Positions 18,301 through 26,896 of a DNA stretch of 64,000 bases are shown piece after piece. Position numbers and translations under genes: made by a program. Under the pieces are notes generated by a model that was not told the origin of the DNA, ran no database searches, and worked only from the letters and a program-made list of their open reading frames with translations. The number at the start of each line of letters is the position of its first letter. Within the stretch, counting starts at the first letter, position 1. Origin of the DNA: CALMEH01 sp964548225 (GTDB lineage: Bacteria; Acidobacteriota; Blastocatellia; Pyrinomonadales; Pyrinomonadaceae); assembly GCA_964548225.1 (NCBI GenBank), contig CAZJQP010000005.1, positions 1 to 64,000 of the forward strand, read 5' to 3'.

Positions 18301-19703
18301 TTTGAGGTAACACCAACGGGCGCAAGGTCAATTCCTAACAAATCGTTGCTGAAAATGCGGTTACGGCGAAAAGCATTTCGGACATCGTTATCATTTCTAA
18401 TTCCGTTGCGGTTAAAAGCAATCAGATTTCCTTCATTCGCACCTGTTCCGCCGACGATGTTGTCGTATGTTCCGTTGACAAAATAAACGCCGTCCGAGGC
18501 ATTGCCGACATCAATCGTGCCGCCCGTATTTGTGCCGATATAATTTCCGCGAATCCAATTATTTGAAGTATTTGCGTCAGCCAAAAACACGCCGAAATTG
18601 TTTGCGCCGATGACATTTCCCAAATTAGGCAGACCAATCTTGTTGGCGGTGCTGGTTGTAAAATCAGCTCCGTCGCCCGCACTTTCCAGAAGTGCAATAC
18701 CGCTTGCGTTGTTGCCGAGCGCAACCGCGCCCGTTGAATCAACGCCGATAAAATTTCCGACAATAGTATTGCTCACGGCTTTTGCACCGCGAATTCCGAT
18801 GCCGTCGTTGTTGTTGCCGCTAATGATGTTGCGGGTTGCGCCGGTCGTATCGCCAATCGTTACGCCAAAAGCATTTTGAATCCGAATTCCGTCATCATTG
18901 TTGCCGTTATCTGATGTTCCGTTGCTCGTGCCGATGTAATTGTTTTTGACAACGATGTTTTGATCTGGAAATCGGTCAACATTAACCAGAGCATTTATTT
19001 CGATACCATAAAGACCATTGCTGTAAATCAAGTTTCGATGTTGCGGCTGGTCGCCGCCGACTCTGACATTGCGGCTGTTTCTCGAAAGATTTGTCGGATA
19101 TGTGATAAGCAAACCCGAACCGGCATTGTTGTAAATTTCCAAGCCTTCAAATATCGCGCCGTTTAATCCGCCGCCGACAATTCCGTTTAAGGAAAAATTT
19201 CGGATAACCAAATTTCTCACTTGCGAACCACTGCCTTCATCAACGATTTCAATGCCGTTAGGATTACCACCGATTCCCGTGCCGTCAATAATCACTTTTT
19301 GACCGTTTGGTTTCAGCCCGTCAACATCATCATTTTTGCCAAGGAAAAAATTGCCGTTAATTGTTCCGACACTATTCGTAAAAATTATATCGTCAGCATA
19401 ATTTGCGCCCGCACCGTCAACAATTGTCCAAATTGCGGAAAGACACTCGGCAGGCGGACCGTCGGATGCAATAATAAATGTTGCGCCACTGATTTGATTT
19501 TTCTCGCCGGTCGTCAAATTGCGCGAAAGAGCATTGCCGCCCCTTCCTAATTGCATTGCTTCCCATAAACTCAAAGTATTATTGCAAGTATCGCCGCGGG
19601 AAGAATCGTTCACCGTGAAAGTTGCGCCTCCCAAAGCAGATGCAACTTGAAAAACCAAAATCACCAAAATAGTAAAAATTATACTTACCGCTATTTTTTT
19701 CAT
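15306..19703 (-). CDS. Giant secreted protein: beta-helix, seven BACON-like and six FG-GAP-like repeats
   Basis: 1465 aa. After a signal peptide comes a right-handed beta-helix region (about 50-480; many NxIxGN, GIxI and NxIGTN turns as in NosD/PbH1 proteins). Then seven BACON-like domains of about 84 aa follow, each opening with a Cys-aromatic pair and ending NQ/TQANG, with a second conserved Cys and Trp (C[ST]WTA). The C-terminus has six FG-GAP-like units carrying DYDGDGKAD calcium-loop motifs. These folds are typical of surface proteins that bind carbohydrate or other ligands. ATG 19703 follows GGGAGAAAG and opens the signal peptide. Confidence 0.88.
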   Translation of the reverse strand: MKKIAVSIIFTILVILVFQVASALGGATFTVNDSSRGDTCNNTLSLWEAMQLGRGGNALSRNLTTGEKNQISGATFIIASDGPPAECLSAIWTIVDGAGANYADDIIFTNSVGTINGNFFLGKNDDVDGLKPNGQKVIIDGTGIGGNPNGIEIVDEGSGSQVRNLVIRNFSLNGIVGGGLNGAIFEGLEIYNNAGSGLLITYPTNLSRNSRNVRVGGDQPQHRNLIYSNGLYGIEINALVNVDRFPDQNIVVKNNYIGTSNGTSDNGNNDDGIRIQNAFGVTIGDTTGATRNIISGNNNDGIGIRGAKAVSNTIVGNFIGVDSTGAVALGNNASGIALLESAGDGADFTTSTANKIGLPNLGNVIGANNFGVFLADANTSNNWIRGNYIGTNTGGTIDVGNASDGVYFVNGTYDNIVGGTGANEGNLIAFNRNGIRNDNDVRNAFRRNRIFSNDLLGIDLAPVGVTSNDTGDGDTGANNLQNYPVITYVNAQNSTTTIQGTFNSEANKTYTLEFFGNTAADSTGFGEGRNFIGSINVTTDGSGNATFNAPFSVSIATVGTWITATATDPTGNTSEFSQARHICADLTLSPLGFFAGNAGGASSFTVINSVGCSYSAQSNAAWITLGSTSMGTVNFTVAANAGIQRNSSIGIFYNNGTSSTFKNFNITQANGCTFSLNPTSINMPSTAGNATFIINASDASCSWTAVSNLPTWIGITDGASGTGSGSVSFSTMANTGFARSGTITAAGLTFTVNQAGTNCYTLNTTGQNFGSTGGSGSVGFTASNGLCSWTATPNNNWITLTGPTSGLGGGSVSFSVAANTGPTRTGTITIAGQLFTVTQANGCTFTLSPTSQNIAAAGGNSSFSVNASNSGCTWTATENSPWVSITSGTNGTGNGTVNFAVAANLGAARSTTITAAGQTFTVNQANGCSYSINPSSAVWTASGGNGTINLSASDSSCGWTAVSNAAWLTVTGGGSGSGNGTISYTVAANAGPARNATITVGGQVFNVDQSSGCSYTFSPSVISISAAGGAGSFSVNTGAGCTWTANIIEPWLTITNPSGTGPGTVNFTVAANSGNSRAAAIGFPTGVWVSVHQGAGCTWTINPSSMNFSASGGSGSFSVTNAAGCSWQSARGNLSSWITVTSQYNNNGNQTVTFTVAPNPGAFRNGSIVIYEASIPVRTFSINQSGKSPFDFDGDTKTDLSIFRPTGGEWWYLRSSDGGNRTFQFGQSTDKLVPADYTGDGKTDIAVFHPSTGEWYVLRSENSTFYAFPFGISSDIPAPADYDGDGKADATIFRPSVATWYISKSTGNVDIIGFGANGDKPIPADYDGDGKADLAIFRPTGANGAEWWIRRSYTETVWATQFGISTDKAMPGDFTGDGKADVAFWRPSNGNWFVLRSEDFSYFAFPLGANGDVSLTGDYDGDGKTDAGVFRPSNNTWYIQRSTAGILIQTFGASGDMPVPNVYVP

Positions 19704-19834
19704 TTCTTTCTCCCTTTGCCATTCAGCCAAATTTTCTAGTTGGAAGTTCTTTATTTGCCGACCGACTAAATTTTCCCTCTATTTACTAACGCCGAGTTTT
19801 TCGGGTTTTTCCATCACTGGTTTTGAAAAAAGGT

Positions 19835-19862
19835 TTGATTTTTTTGGAAAAGAGAGTAAAAT
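19835..19862 (+). promoter_or_regulatory. Candidate sigma-70 promoter for the ECF sigma gene
   Basis: TTGATT (19835-19840) and TAAAAT (19857-19862) with a 16-bp spacer, ending 22 bp before the ATG at 19885. The transcript leader would be about 15 nt. Confidence 0.45.
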
Positions 19863-19884
19863 GCGCTTGTCAGAAAGATGATTT

Positions 19885-20460
19885 ATGGCGAAAACGGTTG
19901 GCGATGTAACGCAGATGCTCATCTCCTACGGCAAGGGAAAACGCGATGTTTTGGACGCGCTTTTGCCGCTTGTGTATGATGAACTTCGGCGCATTGCCGC
20001 CAAATATCTTGAACGCGAAAGCGGCGACCATACACTTCAACCGACGGCACTCGTTCACGAAGCGTATATGCGACTCGTTAATCAGCGAAGTGTTGATTGG
20101 CGCAATCGGGCGCAATTTTACGGGCTTGCGGCAAAAATGATGCGGCGGATTTTGGTGAATCACGCCGAAACAAAACACGCCGAAAAACGCGGCGGCGCGG
20201 CGGAAAAAGTCTCGCTTGATGACGTAACCATTTTTTTTGACGAACAGAATTTGGATTTGCTGGCTTTAGATGAAGCATTACAAAAACTTTCGGAATTTGA
20301 TGAAGGCAAAACGCAAATTGTCGAAATGAAATTTTTCGGCGGAATGACGATTGACGAAATCTCCGAAGCAACAGGAAAATCTACGGCAACTGTCGAACGC
20401 GAATGGGCGTTTGCACGCGGTTGGCTTTTTAAGACTTTGACCGAATCGAATGAAAGCTAA
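19885..20460 (+). CDS. ECF-type RNA polymerase sigma factor (acidobacterial subfamily)
   Basis: 191 aa. The N-terminal half has the region 2 block AAKYLERESGDHTLQPTALV and HEAYMRLV, seen in the acidobacterial/planctomycetal ECF subfamily (TIGR02999). The C-terminal half has region 4, with IVEMKFFGGMTIDEISEATG as the helix-turn-helix. It directs RNA polymerase to an unknown promoter set. Its 3' end overlaps the kinase gene by 11 bp, so the two are translated together. No anti-sigma gene is present, which fits control by the kinase: such sigma-kinase pairs are common in this phylum. Confidence 0.93.
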   Translation: MAKTVGDVTQMLISYGKGKRDVLDALLPLVYDELRRIAAKYLERESGDHTLQPTALVHEAYMRLVNQRSVDWRNRAQFYGLAAKMMRRILVNHAETKHAEKRGGAAEKVSLDDVTIFFDEQNLDLLALDEALQKLSEFDEGKTQIVEMKFFGGMTIDEISEATGKSTATVEREWAFARGWLFKTLTESNES

Positions 20461-23278
20461 AAACGGAAAAACACAAAATTGGCAAAAATTGAATGATTTT
20501 TTTGCCGAAGCGTCTGCGCTCGAAATATCGGCGCAGAGCGATTTTGTGCGAAAAATTTCCGATAAAAACTTGCGCGGCGAACTCGAAGCAATGCTCAAAG
20601 CCGTCAAATGCGCCGACCAAAACGATTTTCTCAAAAAAGATGCTTTCTCCCTCGGTGCTGATTTGCTGGTTAAAAATGAAATTCCGCAAACAAGGCAAAT
20701 CGGCAAATATAAAATAATTAAAGAACTCGGACGCGGCGGAATGGGCGCGGTTTTCTTGGCGGAACGCGAAGATTTCAAACAAAAAGTCGCCTTGAAACTC
20801 ATCAAACGCGGAATGGACACGGACGAAATTATTCGGCGTTTTCGGCAGGAAAGACAGGTTTTGGCGAAGCTCGAACATCCGAACATCGCGCATCTGCTCG
20901 ACGGTGGAACGACGGACGACGGTTTGCCATTTTTCGTGATGGAATATGTCGAAGGCGAAACGCTGACGAAATATTGCGAAAAAAATAACCTGAACATCGA
21001 AAAACGTCTCGCGCTGTTTCGCAAAGTCTGCGCGGCGGTGGCTTACGCGCATCAAAATCTAATCGTTCACCGCGACATCAAACCTTCAAATATCATCGTC
21101 AACAATGACGGCGAACCGAAACTGCTCGATTTCGGAATTTCGAAACTGCTTGCGCCGAACGCTTTTGAAATGACGGTTGAAGAAACCAAAACGGGCGCAA
21201 AATTGATGACTCCCGAATACGCTTCGCCCGAACAAATCAAAGGCGAAACAATTACGACGGCAACCGATATTTATTCGCTCGGAGTTTTGCTTTACGAACT
21301 TTTGAGCGGTCATCGCCCGTTTGCCGCAAAAGATAAAAATTACGAAGATGTTGTAAAAATTATTCTCACCGAAGAACCGCTTCGACCTTCGTCCGTTGTC
21401 AGCAGTCTATTATCCGTTGCTAAAGAAACTGACGAAAACAAAGAACGAAGGACGAAGAACGAAGGAAAAAATCCAAAATCCAAAATCCAAAATCCAAAAT
21501 CCTTAATAGGCGATTTGGACAATATCGTTTTGATGTCGCTTCGCAAAGAACCTTCGCGCCGATACAGTTCGGTTGAGCAATTCAGCGAAGATTTGCGCCG
21601 TCATCTTGTCGGCTTGCCGGTTTCGGCACGTCCGGCGACGCTCGGTTACAGAACGGCAAAATTTATCGAAAGAAATCGAACAGCAGTTTCTTTTGCATCA
21701 ATCGCGCTCATCGCTTTGCTCGCGGGTTTGTCAATCGCTATTTGGCAAGCTGCTGTTGCCAAACAAGAACGCGAGCGAGCCGAACGCCGTCTGACCGAAA
21801 TCCGAAAATTGACCGCAAATCTTGTTTCGGGTTGGGACAAAAATATTCCCGAAACGCAAGTTACGGCAGAAGTTCGCGGACGAATTGCTGATATTTCGGC
21901 GGAATATCTCGAAGGTTTGGCAAACGAAATCAACGACCCGAAAATTTTGAAAGAATTGGCGGAAGCCTATCTCAAACTTGGACACGAATATTCGTGGGCG
22001 ATTACGAATGCGGAAAAAGCGAAAACGAGTTTTCAAAAAGCCGAATCAATCGCCCGCCAACTTATCGAAGAAAACCCGCAAGATTTGGAAGCAAAAGACT
22101 TATTGATTCGCAGTTTGGAAAAATACGACGGTTATTTCGGCGAAAACGACCGTGAAGAATCTTTGCGGAATCATTTTGAAAGACTGCGTTTGAGCGAAGA
22201 AATTTACAACGCAAATCCGAATGACGCAAAAGCTCTCGGAAATCTTTCAAACGCCGTTCATAATTGCGGCTGGATTCTAAATCTTCTCGGCAGACGCGAA
22301 GAATCTCTGCCTTACTATCGGCGTTCAAACGAACTTTACAAACAACGAATCGAATTGCTCGAACCAAAAGCGCAAACGTCCGAAGACCGCGTGAAATTAG
22401 TCTATTTTTACGGGCATATTGCGATGAATCAAGCCGAATTTTTAGACGAAATTCCGAATGCGTTTGAAAATTTCCGCCGCGCTTCAAACCTCGCCGACGA
22501 AGTTTATCGTGAAAATCCCGAAGATGAAAACATCGTCATTGCCAAAGTTTCGGCACAGCGTAGTTTGGGTTTAATTCTGAAAAAAACAAAAGATTTTCGC
22601 GCTTCAAACGAAGCCTACCGCGTTGGTTTGGAAACGGTGCGAAATTATAATTCGCGTTTTCCGAACGGCTACTTTTTCCGTCAACAAACCGATATTTTGC
22701 TCGAATTGGCAGAAAATTTTAACGAACTAGGCGATGAAAAATCTGCATTAGAGTCTTTACACGAATCGCTTGCCGTTTGGAAAAAATATGAAGAACTGGA
22801 AACGCAAAAAAATTCGACGCGAAACGACGGATTTCACGCTTATCTATATTATCTCGGCGGAAAATTGCTGACACGAATGAACAGATTTGACGAGGCAAAC
22901 AAAATGTTTGAAGAAGCCGAAATTTACTACAAAAAGACTTCGGAAAACAAAACGATTGACACCAACGGTAAGCGAAATTTCGCCAATCTTTATCTGACAA
23001 TGGGTGATTTACAAACCGGCGCAGGCATTTGCAAATTTGCCGAATCGCCGTTCGGCGGCTTGGCAAATCAAAGCGTTTATTGCCCTTCGGAGATAAAAAC
23101 CATTCCGACAAACGACCGCGAAAGAATCGCCAAAGCCAAAAAATATTACGAAAACGCCCTTGATATTTTGACCGAAATAGAAACAAAAAACCTTTCAATT
23201 TATCAAGACAAAGAAAATTTCCGCATCGCACGAGAAAAAATCTTGCTTTGCAACGAAAAACTAAACAGCAAACCTTAA
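20450..23278 (+). CDS. PknB-type Ser/Thr protein kinase with TPR-like sensor region
   Basis: 942 aa. Cytoplasmic kinase domain at about 86-400: glycine loop GRGGMGAVF (94-102), K116, HRD (207-209), DFG (227-229) and an APE-like PEYASPEQ. One transmembrane segment follows (about 412-435), then a long TPR-like helical region. The kinase is complete and looks active. Between the last helices (about residues 331-351) a lysine/asparagine-rich insert is encoded by two back-to-back heptamer arrays (21441-21466 and 21471-21502); other kinases of this family run straight into GDLDNIVL. Probably controls the sigma factor it overlaps. Confidence 0.93.
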   Translation: MKAKNGKTQNWQKLNDFFAEASALEISAQSDFVRKISDKNLRGELEAMLKAVKCADQNDFLKKDAFSLGADLLVKNEIPQTRQIGKYKIIKELGRGGMGAVFLAEREDFKQKVALKLIKRGMDTDEIIRRFRQERQVLAKLEHPNIAHLLDGGTTDDGLPFFVMEYVEGETLTKYCEKNNLNIEKRLALFRKVCAAVAYAHQNLIVHRDIKPSNIIVNNDGEPKLLDFGISKLLAPNAFEMTVEETKTGAKLMTPEYASPEQIKGETITTATDIYSLGVLLYELLSGHRPFAAKDKNYEDVVKIILTEEPLRPSSVVSSLLSVAKETDENKERRTKNEGKNPKSKIQNPKSLIGDLDNIVLMSLRKEPSRRYSSVEQFSEDLRRHLVGLPVSARPATLGYRTAKFIERNRTAVSFASIALIALLAGLSIAIWQAAVAKQERERAERRLTEIRKLTANLVSGWDKNIPETQVTAEVRGRIADISAEYLEGLANEINDPKILKELAEAYLKLGHEYSWAITNAEKAKTSFQKAESIARQLIEENPQDLEAKDLLIRSLEKYDGYFGENDREESLRNHFERLRLSEEIYNANPNDAKALGNLSNAVHNCGWILNLLGRREESLPYYRRSNELYKQRIELLEPKAQTSEDRVKLVYFYGHIAMNQAEFLDEIPNAFENFRRASNLADEVYRENPEDENIVIAKVSAQRSLGLILKKTKDFRASNEAYRVGLETVRNYNSRFPNGYFFRQQTDILLELAENFNELGDEKSALESLHESLAVWKKYEELETQKNSTRNDGFHAYLYYLGGKLLTRMNRFDEANKMFEEAEIYYKKTSENKTIDTNGKRNFANLYLTMGDLQTGAGICKFAESPFGGLANQSVYCPSEIKTIPTNDRERIAKAKKYYENALDILTEIETKNLSIYQDKENFRIAREKILLCNEKLNSKP
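21441..21502. repeat. Two heptamer arrays inside the kinase gene
   Basis: AAGRACG units at 21441-21466 (about 3.7 copies) are followed by ATCCAAA units at 21471-21502 (4.5 copies). Both keep the reading frame. The same ATCCAAA unit is found at 55617-55649. Confidence 0.85.
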
Positions 23279-23340
23279 CGAATCGGATCACGCTAAAAAA
23301 TATCAAAAGGGGAAAACTCTTTAACAAATTCGCTTGGTTT

Positions 23341-24744
23341 TCATTTTATTCCGGTAAGTTTCCAAAGCTGTGCGGGGTCAGTGTCCGATGATTTGACCAT
23401 TTCAACGACGTATCTGGAAAAAGTAACAGCTTCCAGAGATTTGCCGTCGCCGAGAGATTCGTTGGTCAAACGAAAATAATCTGCTCCGACCGGTGTCATT
23501 TTCCATCGTTGAGATGATGAAGCTCCCGATGCGGACATCATTACACGGTCTTTATTACTTGCATTGACATCTAACGCCTTGCCGTCTGCCGTCAGCGTAT
23601 AAAAACCCGTTCCCAAATCGTTCAAATCCCATTGCCGATTGCCGGATTCACCCGATTTTACAATGAGCTTATCCTTGAATTCGCCGTCTTTGAGAGCCTG
23701 CAAAAATACTGTGTCGCCGTGTTGTTTATTGACGAGATAGAATCCCTGACCGGTTGGCGCGGAGATTTTTTTCCAAAGTTGTGCGTCGCCGTTTCCCGAA
23801 TCTCTTATTCTCAAAAAATTATAATACTGCTTGGTGTATGAAAGCGATTTGCTATCACCGAGCCATTTATTGGTAATGCGGTAAAAATCGCCGCTGACAT
23901 TCGTAATCGCCCAAAGTTGTCCGACATCTTTTGCCGATTGAGCCATTGAAACGGACGAGTCCGAATTGTCGTCTATGACTTCGAGCGATTGGTTTTCGCC
24001 GAGTCCGCGATTAACGAAACGGTAAAAAGTTTTCTCGTTTGGATCGGGCGTAATCTGCCATTTTTGAAAATTATTATCACTTGTTCCGACCATCAGAAAA
24101 GTTCTGTTTTGATTGTCGAACTCCAAAATGTTTTTCGAATCATTGGGTTTATTGGTTAGAAAATAAGACTTGCTTGACTGCATCGGCGGGGCTAAAAAAT
24201 AAACTGCAACGCCGCCGCCGATTAACAAAAGTAAAAGCAAAATTCCGCCGATTTTGAAAACTTTCGATTTCTTTTTCGGTTCAATTTGTGCATTTGGCAC
24301 GCTAAATATATCTTTCGGCGGATTATCGAATTTGGCGTTCGCCGGTTGATTTGAAGGTGGAACTATCGGCACAACGACTTGTGTTCGAGGTAAAGGAGTG
24401 TTTCCGCCGGTATTCGGCGCAGAGTAATGCTGTGTCGGCGGCACAGTTTTGTTTTCATTGGTATTCGGTGCAGAGTAATGTTGGGTCGGCGGCAAAGGTT
24501 TTTCCTGCGGGATATAAGCTGTTTGCGGCAATTCCGGTTGCGGTAATTCCGGCTTCGGCATTATCTGCGTCGGCTGTAATTCCGGTTTCGGCATCATTTG
24601 TGTCGCAAGTAATTCTTCGCGTTTCTTGATAACCGTTGCCACTTCATCAGAGTAATCATTAGAAGTTTCGGGAATTACAGTTCCGCATTCGGTGCAAAAT
24701 GTATGTTTTGCATCATTTACAATGTTACAATTCGGACAAATCAT
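23341..24744 (-). CDS. Zinc-ribbon, membrane-anchored ricin-type lectin protein
   Basis: 467 aa. An N-terminal zinc ribbon (CPNC, then CTEC, residues 3-21) faces the cytoplasm. It is followed by a Pro/Gln/Thr-rich linker with repeats (LPPTQHYSAPNT; MPKPELQPTQI), one transmembrane helix (about 168-190) and an extracytoplasmic region with at least two RICIN-type beta-trefoil blocks marked by QLWAI, QLWKK and QRWKM motifs. This design ties a possible sugar-binding sensor to an internal zinc ribbon. It heads a run of envelope genes on the minus strand. Biological role is not known. Confidence 0.82.
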   Translation of the reverse strand: MICPNCNIVNDAKHTFCTECGTVIPETSNDYSDEVATVIKKREELLATQMMPKPELQPTQIMPKPELPQPELPQTAYIPQEKPLPPTQHYSAPNTNENKTVPPTQHYSAPNTGGNTPLPRTQVVVPIVPPSNQPANAKFDNPPKDIFSVPNAQIEPKKKSKVFKIGGILLLLLLIGGGVAVYFLAPPMQSSKSYFLTNKPNDSKNILEFDNQNRTFLMVGTSDNNFQKWQITPDPNEKTFYRFVNRGLGENQSLEVIDDNSDSSVSMAQSAKDVGQLWAITNVSGDFYRITNKWLGDSKSLSYTKQYYNFLRIRDSGNGDAQLWKKISAPTGQGFYLVNKQHGDTVFLQALKDGEFKDKLIVKSGESGNRQWDLNDLGTGFYTLTADGKALDVNASNKDRVMMSASGASSSQRWKMTPVGADYFRLTNESLGDGKSLEAVTFSRYVVEMVKSSDTDPAQLWKLTGIK

Positions 24745-24760
24745 AATTTTCTAAATCTTT

Positions 24761-24806
24761 TGTTCAGAGTTACGCTTTTCTGTGTGTGAAACCGTAACTC
24801 TGAACA
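24761..24806. repeat. Dispersed hairpin (family B)
   Basis: TGTTCAGAGTTACG (24761-24774) and its exact complement (24793-24806). The core GTTCAGAGTT ... AACTCTGAAC recurs at 35141-35176 and 56562-56595, each time near gene ends. Here it lies upstream of the lectin gene. Confidence 0.75.
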
Positions 24807-24808
24807 TT

Positions 24809-24982
24809 CTAAAGTTGGTCGGCTATCGTCTTATCTTTTTTAGGCGTGGGATTTTTCTCCCAAGGTTCGCGTTGGTCGCCTGAGTAAGTGTCAGGATTGG
24901 TCAGATGCGCCGCCGTCTGACAACCTGATGTTAAGATTAAGAAGGTCAAAACCAACATCAAACTTAGATTTTTCAGTGTCAT
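24809..24982 (-). CDS. Small lipoprotein
   Basis: 57 aa. It has a lysine-containing n-region, a hydrophobic stretch (LMLVLTFLILT) and a lipobox LTSGC with the lipid-carrying cysteine at 21, then a short polar tail. It begins 7 nt after the stop of the larger lipoprotein gene at 24990, so the two are probably co-transcribed. No clear Shine-Dalgarno site is seen. Mature part is only 37 residues; no domain recognised. It ends just before the family B hairpin. Confidence 0.7.
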   Translation of the reverse strand: MTLKNLSLMLVLTFLILTSGCQTAAHLTNPDTYSGDQREPWEKNPTPKKDKTIADQL

Positions 24983-24989
24983 ATTTAAT

Positions 24990-25805
24990 TTATCTGCGAT
25001 TCAAAAACAAATCGGATTCCGTTGGATCATTAAAATCAATCTGCAAGATTTTTTCATCATTCATAATTTTGTAAGTTCCTGACTTCTGACCGCTAGGCAA
25101 TGTAATGATGACGTTTTCTTTGGAAGTAATCACATATTGCGCTAAAAAGTTTTGCGGTGCGCCGGTGCTGTCATAAAACTTCATTCCGCCGCCGTAACCT
25201 TTATCGTTTTTCTGCGCGGCATCGAATTCGACATAAGTATCGGATGCCAAACCCATTTTTGTCGCCACAGCGGAATCCATATTCCATTGATGAGCAGAGA
25301 TAATCCCGGCGGCTCTTTCCATTTCCGCGTTGCTCGTGCCCTTTCTCAAAACCATCGGCTTATCGCCGCTGAGCGTAATCGTTTTGCCTTCGTCTGTGAT
25401 TTTATAGTCGTAAGTTTTTGAAGAACCGGAACTCGCAGGTAAATCTTCTAAAGTTATCGTTTTTTCCGTGATAGTGTAATTATAAATATCCTGATTATTA
25501 TTGCCGACATCAGTAACTTTTCCGGTGTATCCGTTGTCCTTTTTAGTTCCGTCGCTGAATTTCCAACGGACAAAACCGCCTGAAGAAGCCCGCGGGTCGT
25601 TTGTTTCCCATTCACCGGCAAAAGCCGCCGACGGATTGCTCGGTGTCGCCGTTGGTTTTTCCTCCGTCATCGTCGGCGTGCTTCTGCTGACTGTCTGATT
25701 ATTATTATTGGAACTGCTTCTGCAAGCTGAAATAGCCGCCAAAAATGTGATTACTAATAATAAATTTAATACTCTGTGCATTTTTACCATATTTTTTGTT
25801 GTCAT
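24990..25805 (-). CDS. Lipoprotein of unknown function
   Basis: 271 aa. The lipobox is AISAC, with Cys at 28. A Ser/Asn/Thr-rich tether follows (about 30-57), then two similar beta-rich halves (about 62-160 and 165-271). Each half has a GEWETND or HQWNMD opening, a KDNGYTG or KGYGGG turn, and an ITLSGD or ITLPSG strand, suggesting an internal duplication of a lipocalin-like module. AGAGG lies 8 nt before the ATG. It is probably exposed on the periplasmic or outer face of a membrane. Confidence 0.75.
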   Translation of the reverse strand: MTTKNMVKMHRVLNLLLVITFLAAISACRSSSNNNNQTVSRSTPTMTEEKPTATPSNPSAAFAGEWETNDPRASSGGFVRWKFSDGTKKDNGYTGKVTDVGNNNQDIYNYTITEKTITLEDLPASSGSSKTYDYKITDEGKTITLSGDKPMVLRKGTSNAEMERAAGIISAHQWNMDSAVATKMGLASDTYVEFDAAQKNDKGYGGGMKFYDSTGAPQNFLAQYVITSKENVIITLPSGQKSGTYKIMNDEKILQIDFNDPTESDLFLNRR

Positions 25806-25849
25806 TATTTTTGCCTCTTACTTTTTTATGTTTGCCTTCGCACTTATTG

Positions 25850-26719
25850 TTATTTCGTCTGAGTCATTTGAATCAGATTGTCGTCGTTAAGCGTTATGTT
25901 AATTTTTGAAGACGCATCTTTTATTTGAATTCCATTGGATATTTTGCCGTCTGTGCTTTCTTCTATACCTGCGACGACTGTTGTCATAACAGTCGTTGAA
26001 ATTTTCCCTGCGCCATCCGGCTCAAGCATTCCGAGAAAACTGTGAACACCGCCGACCAATTCATAAATCAAAACGGTTTCATCGGTTTGATTGTAGAAAT
26101 TAACTTGAACAATATCTTGGTTTTTGTCCAGAGCCTTGATTGAAGATATATTATTATTTCCGATAAATGTGTCTTCCAAATTACCTTCATTTCCCAAGAG
26201 CGACTGACATTTGCCTTCATAATCATTATGTTCGCAAACCACGGCACGCACTTTACTACCGACTTTAATTGAAGAAATCGAGTCATTCGGAATTCCGAAT
26301 TTGTCCATATTCGGTGATTGATAACCGATTTTATTTATCTTCACACAAGTTCCCGTGAAATTAGCGTCCGAATATACAAAAATTTCGGTTTCGGCAGGAT
26401 TTCCCGAACAACTTCCGTCAGACGTTGTTTCGTTCGTTGTCTGATCGGTGTTTGTCGAAGTATTGCTATTTGCCGTTGTGTTTGGAGTGCGATTTTCAAC
26501 GGGCGCGTTTTTTTCTTCCGTCAGTTTATCCGAATCAGGGTCAACCGTAATCTTCGCCGATTCATCGGACAGATTGGGTTTTTCCCGATTCACGGCTTTT
26601 AAATTCTTGTCCTCGCCCGGTTCCAGACTTTCGGACAAAGCTCGACAACCCGAAATTGTCGTCAAAAGCGCGAGAATAATAAAAACTTTTAATGTTTTTC
26701 GCTTATATTTTTTATTCAA
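25850..26719 (-). CDS. Lipoprotein with a beta/gamma-crystallin domain
   Basis: 289 aa. Lipobox TISGC with Cys at 25, then a long Thr/Asn-rich linker (to about 100). A two-motif beta/gamma-crystallin domain covers about 110-205: EIFVYSDANFTG and VVCEHNDYEG start the Greek keys, and NDSISS and NNNISS fit the double-clamp calcium motif N/D-N/D-x-x-S/T-S. A C-terminal beta domain follows. It likely binds calcium outside the cell. The start is TTG at 26719, supported by GGAG 8 nt upstream and by the absence of an in-frame ATG before the signal peptide. Confidence 0.82.
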   Translation of the reverse strand: MNKKYKRKTLKVFIILALLTTISGCRALSESLEPGEDKNLKAVNREKPNLSDESAKITVDPDSDKLTEEKNAPVENRTPNTTANSNTSTNTDQTTNETTSDGSCSGNPAETEIFVYSDANFTGTCVKINKIGYQSPNMDKFGIPNDSISSIKVGSKVRAVVCEHNDYEGKCQSLLGNEGNLEDTFIGNNNISSIKALDKNQDIVQVNFYNQTDETVLIYELVGGVHSFLGMLEPDGAGKISTTVMTTVVAGIEESTDGKISNGIQIKDASSKINITLNDDNLIQMTQTK

Positions 26720-26896
26720 TTTGATTTCTCCTATCGGCTCTAATTGGTTTGAGGTTGCCCCATTTTACTTCTTGCGACAAATTATAGTCAACCGTAATAT
26801 TTAACTCGTGTCTTTTCAGAGAAGCGAGAAAAAGCGCGAGACGCTTTACGTTCTCGCGCCTTGAACCCGCTTGCAGTCAGAGATTTTCAATTAAGT

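Noticed and set aside
20278..21055. Long frames antisense to the sigma/kinase genes
   Set aside because: Shadows produced by codon bias; the plus-strand genes have all family motifs.
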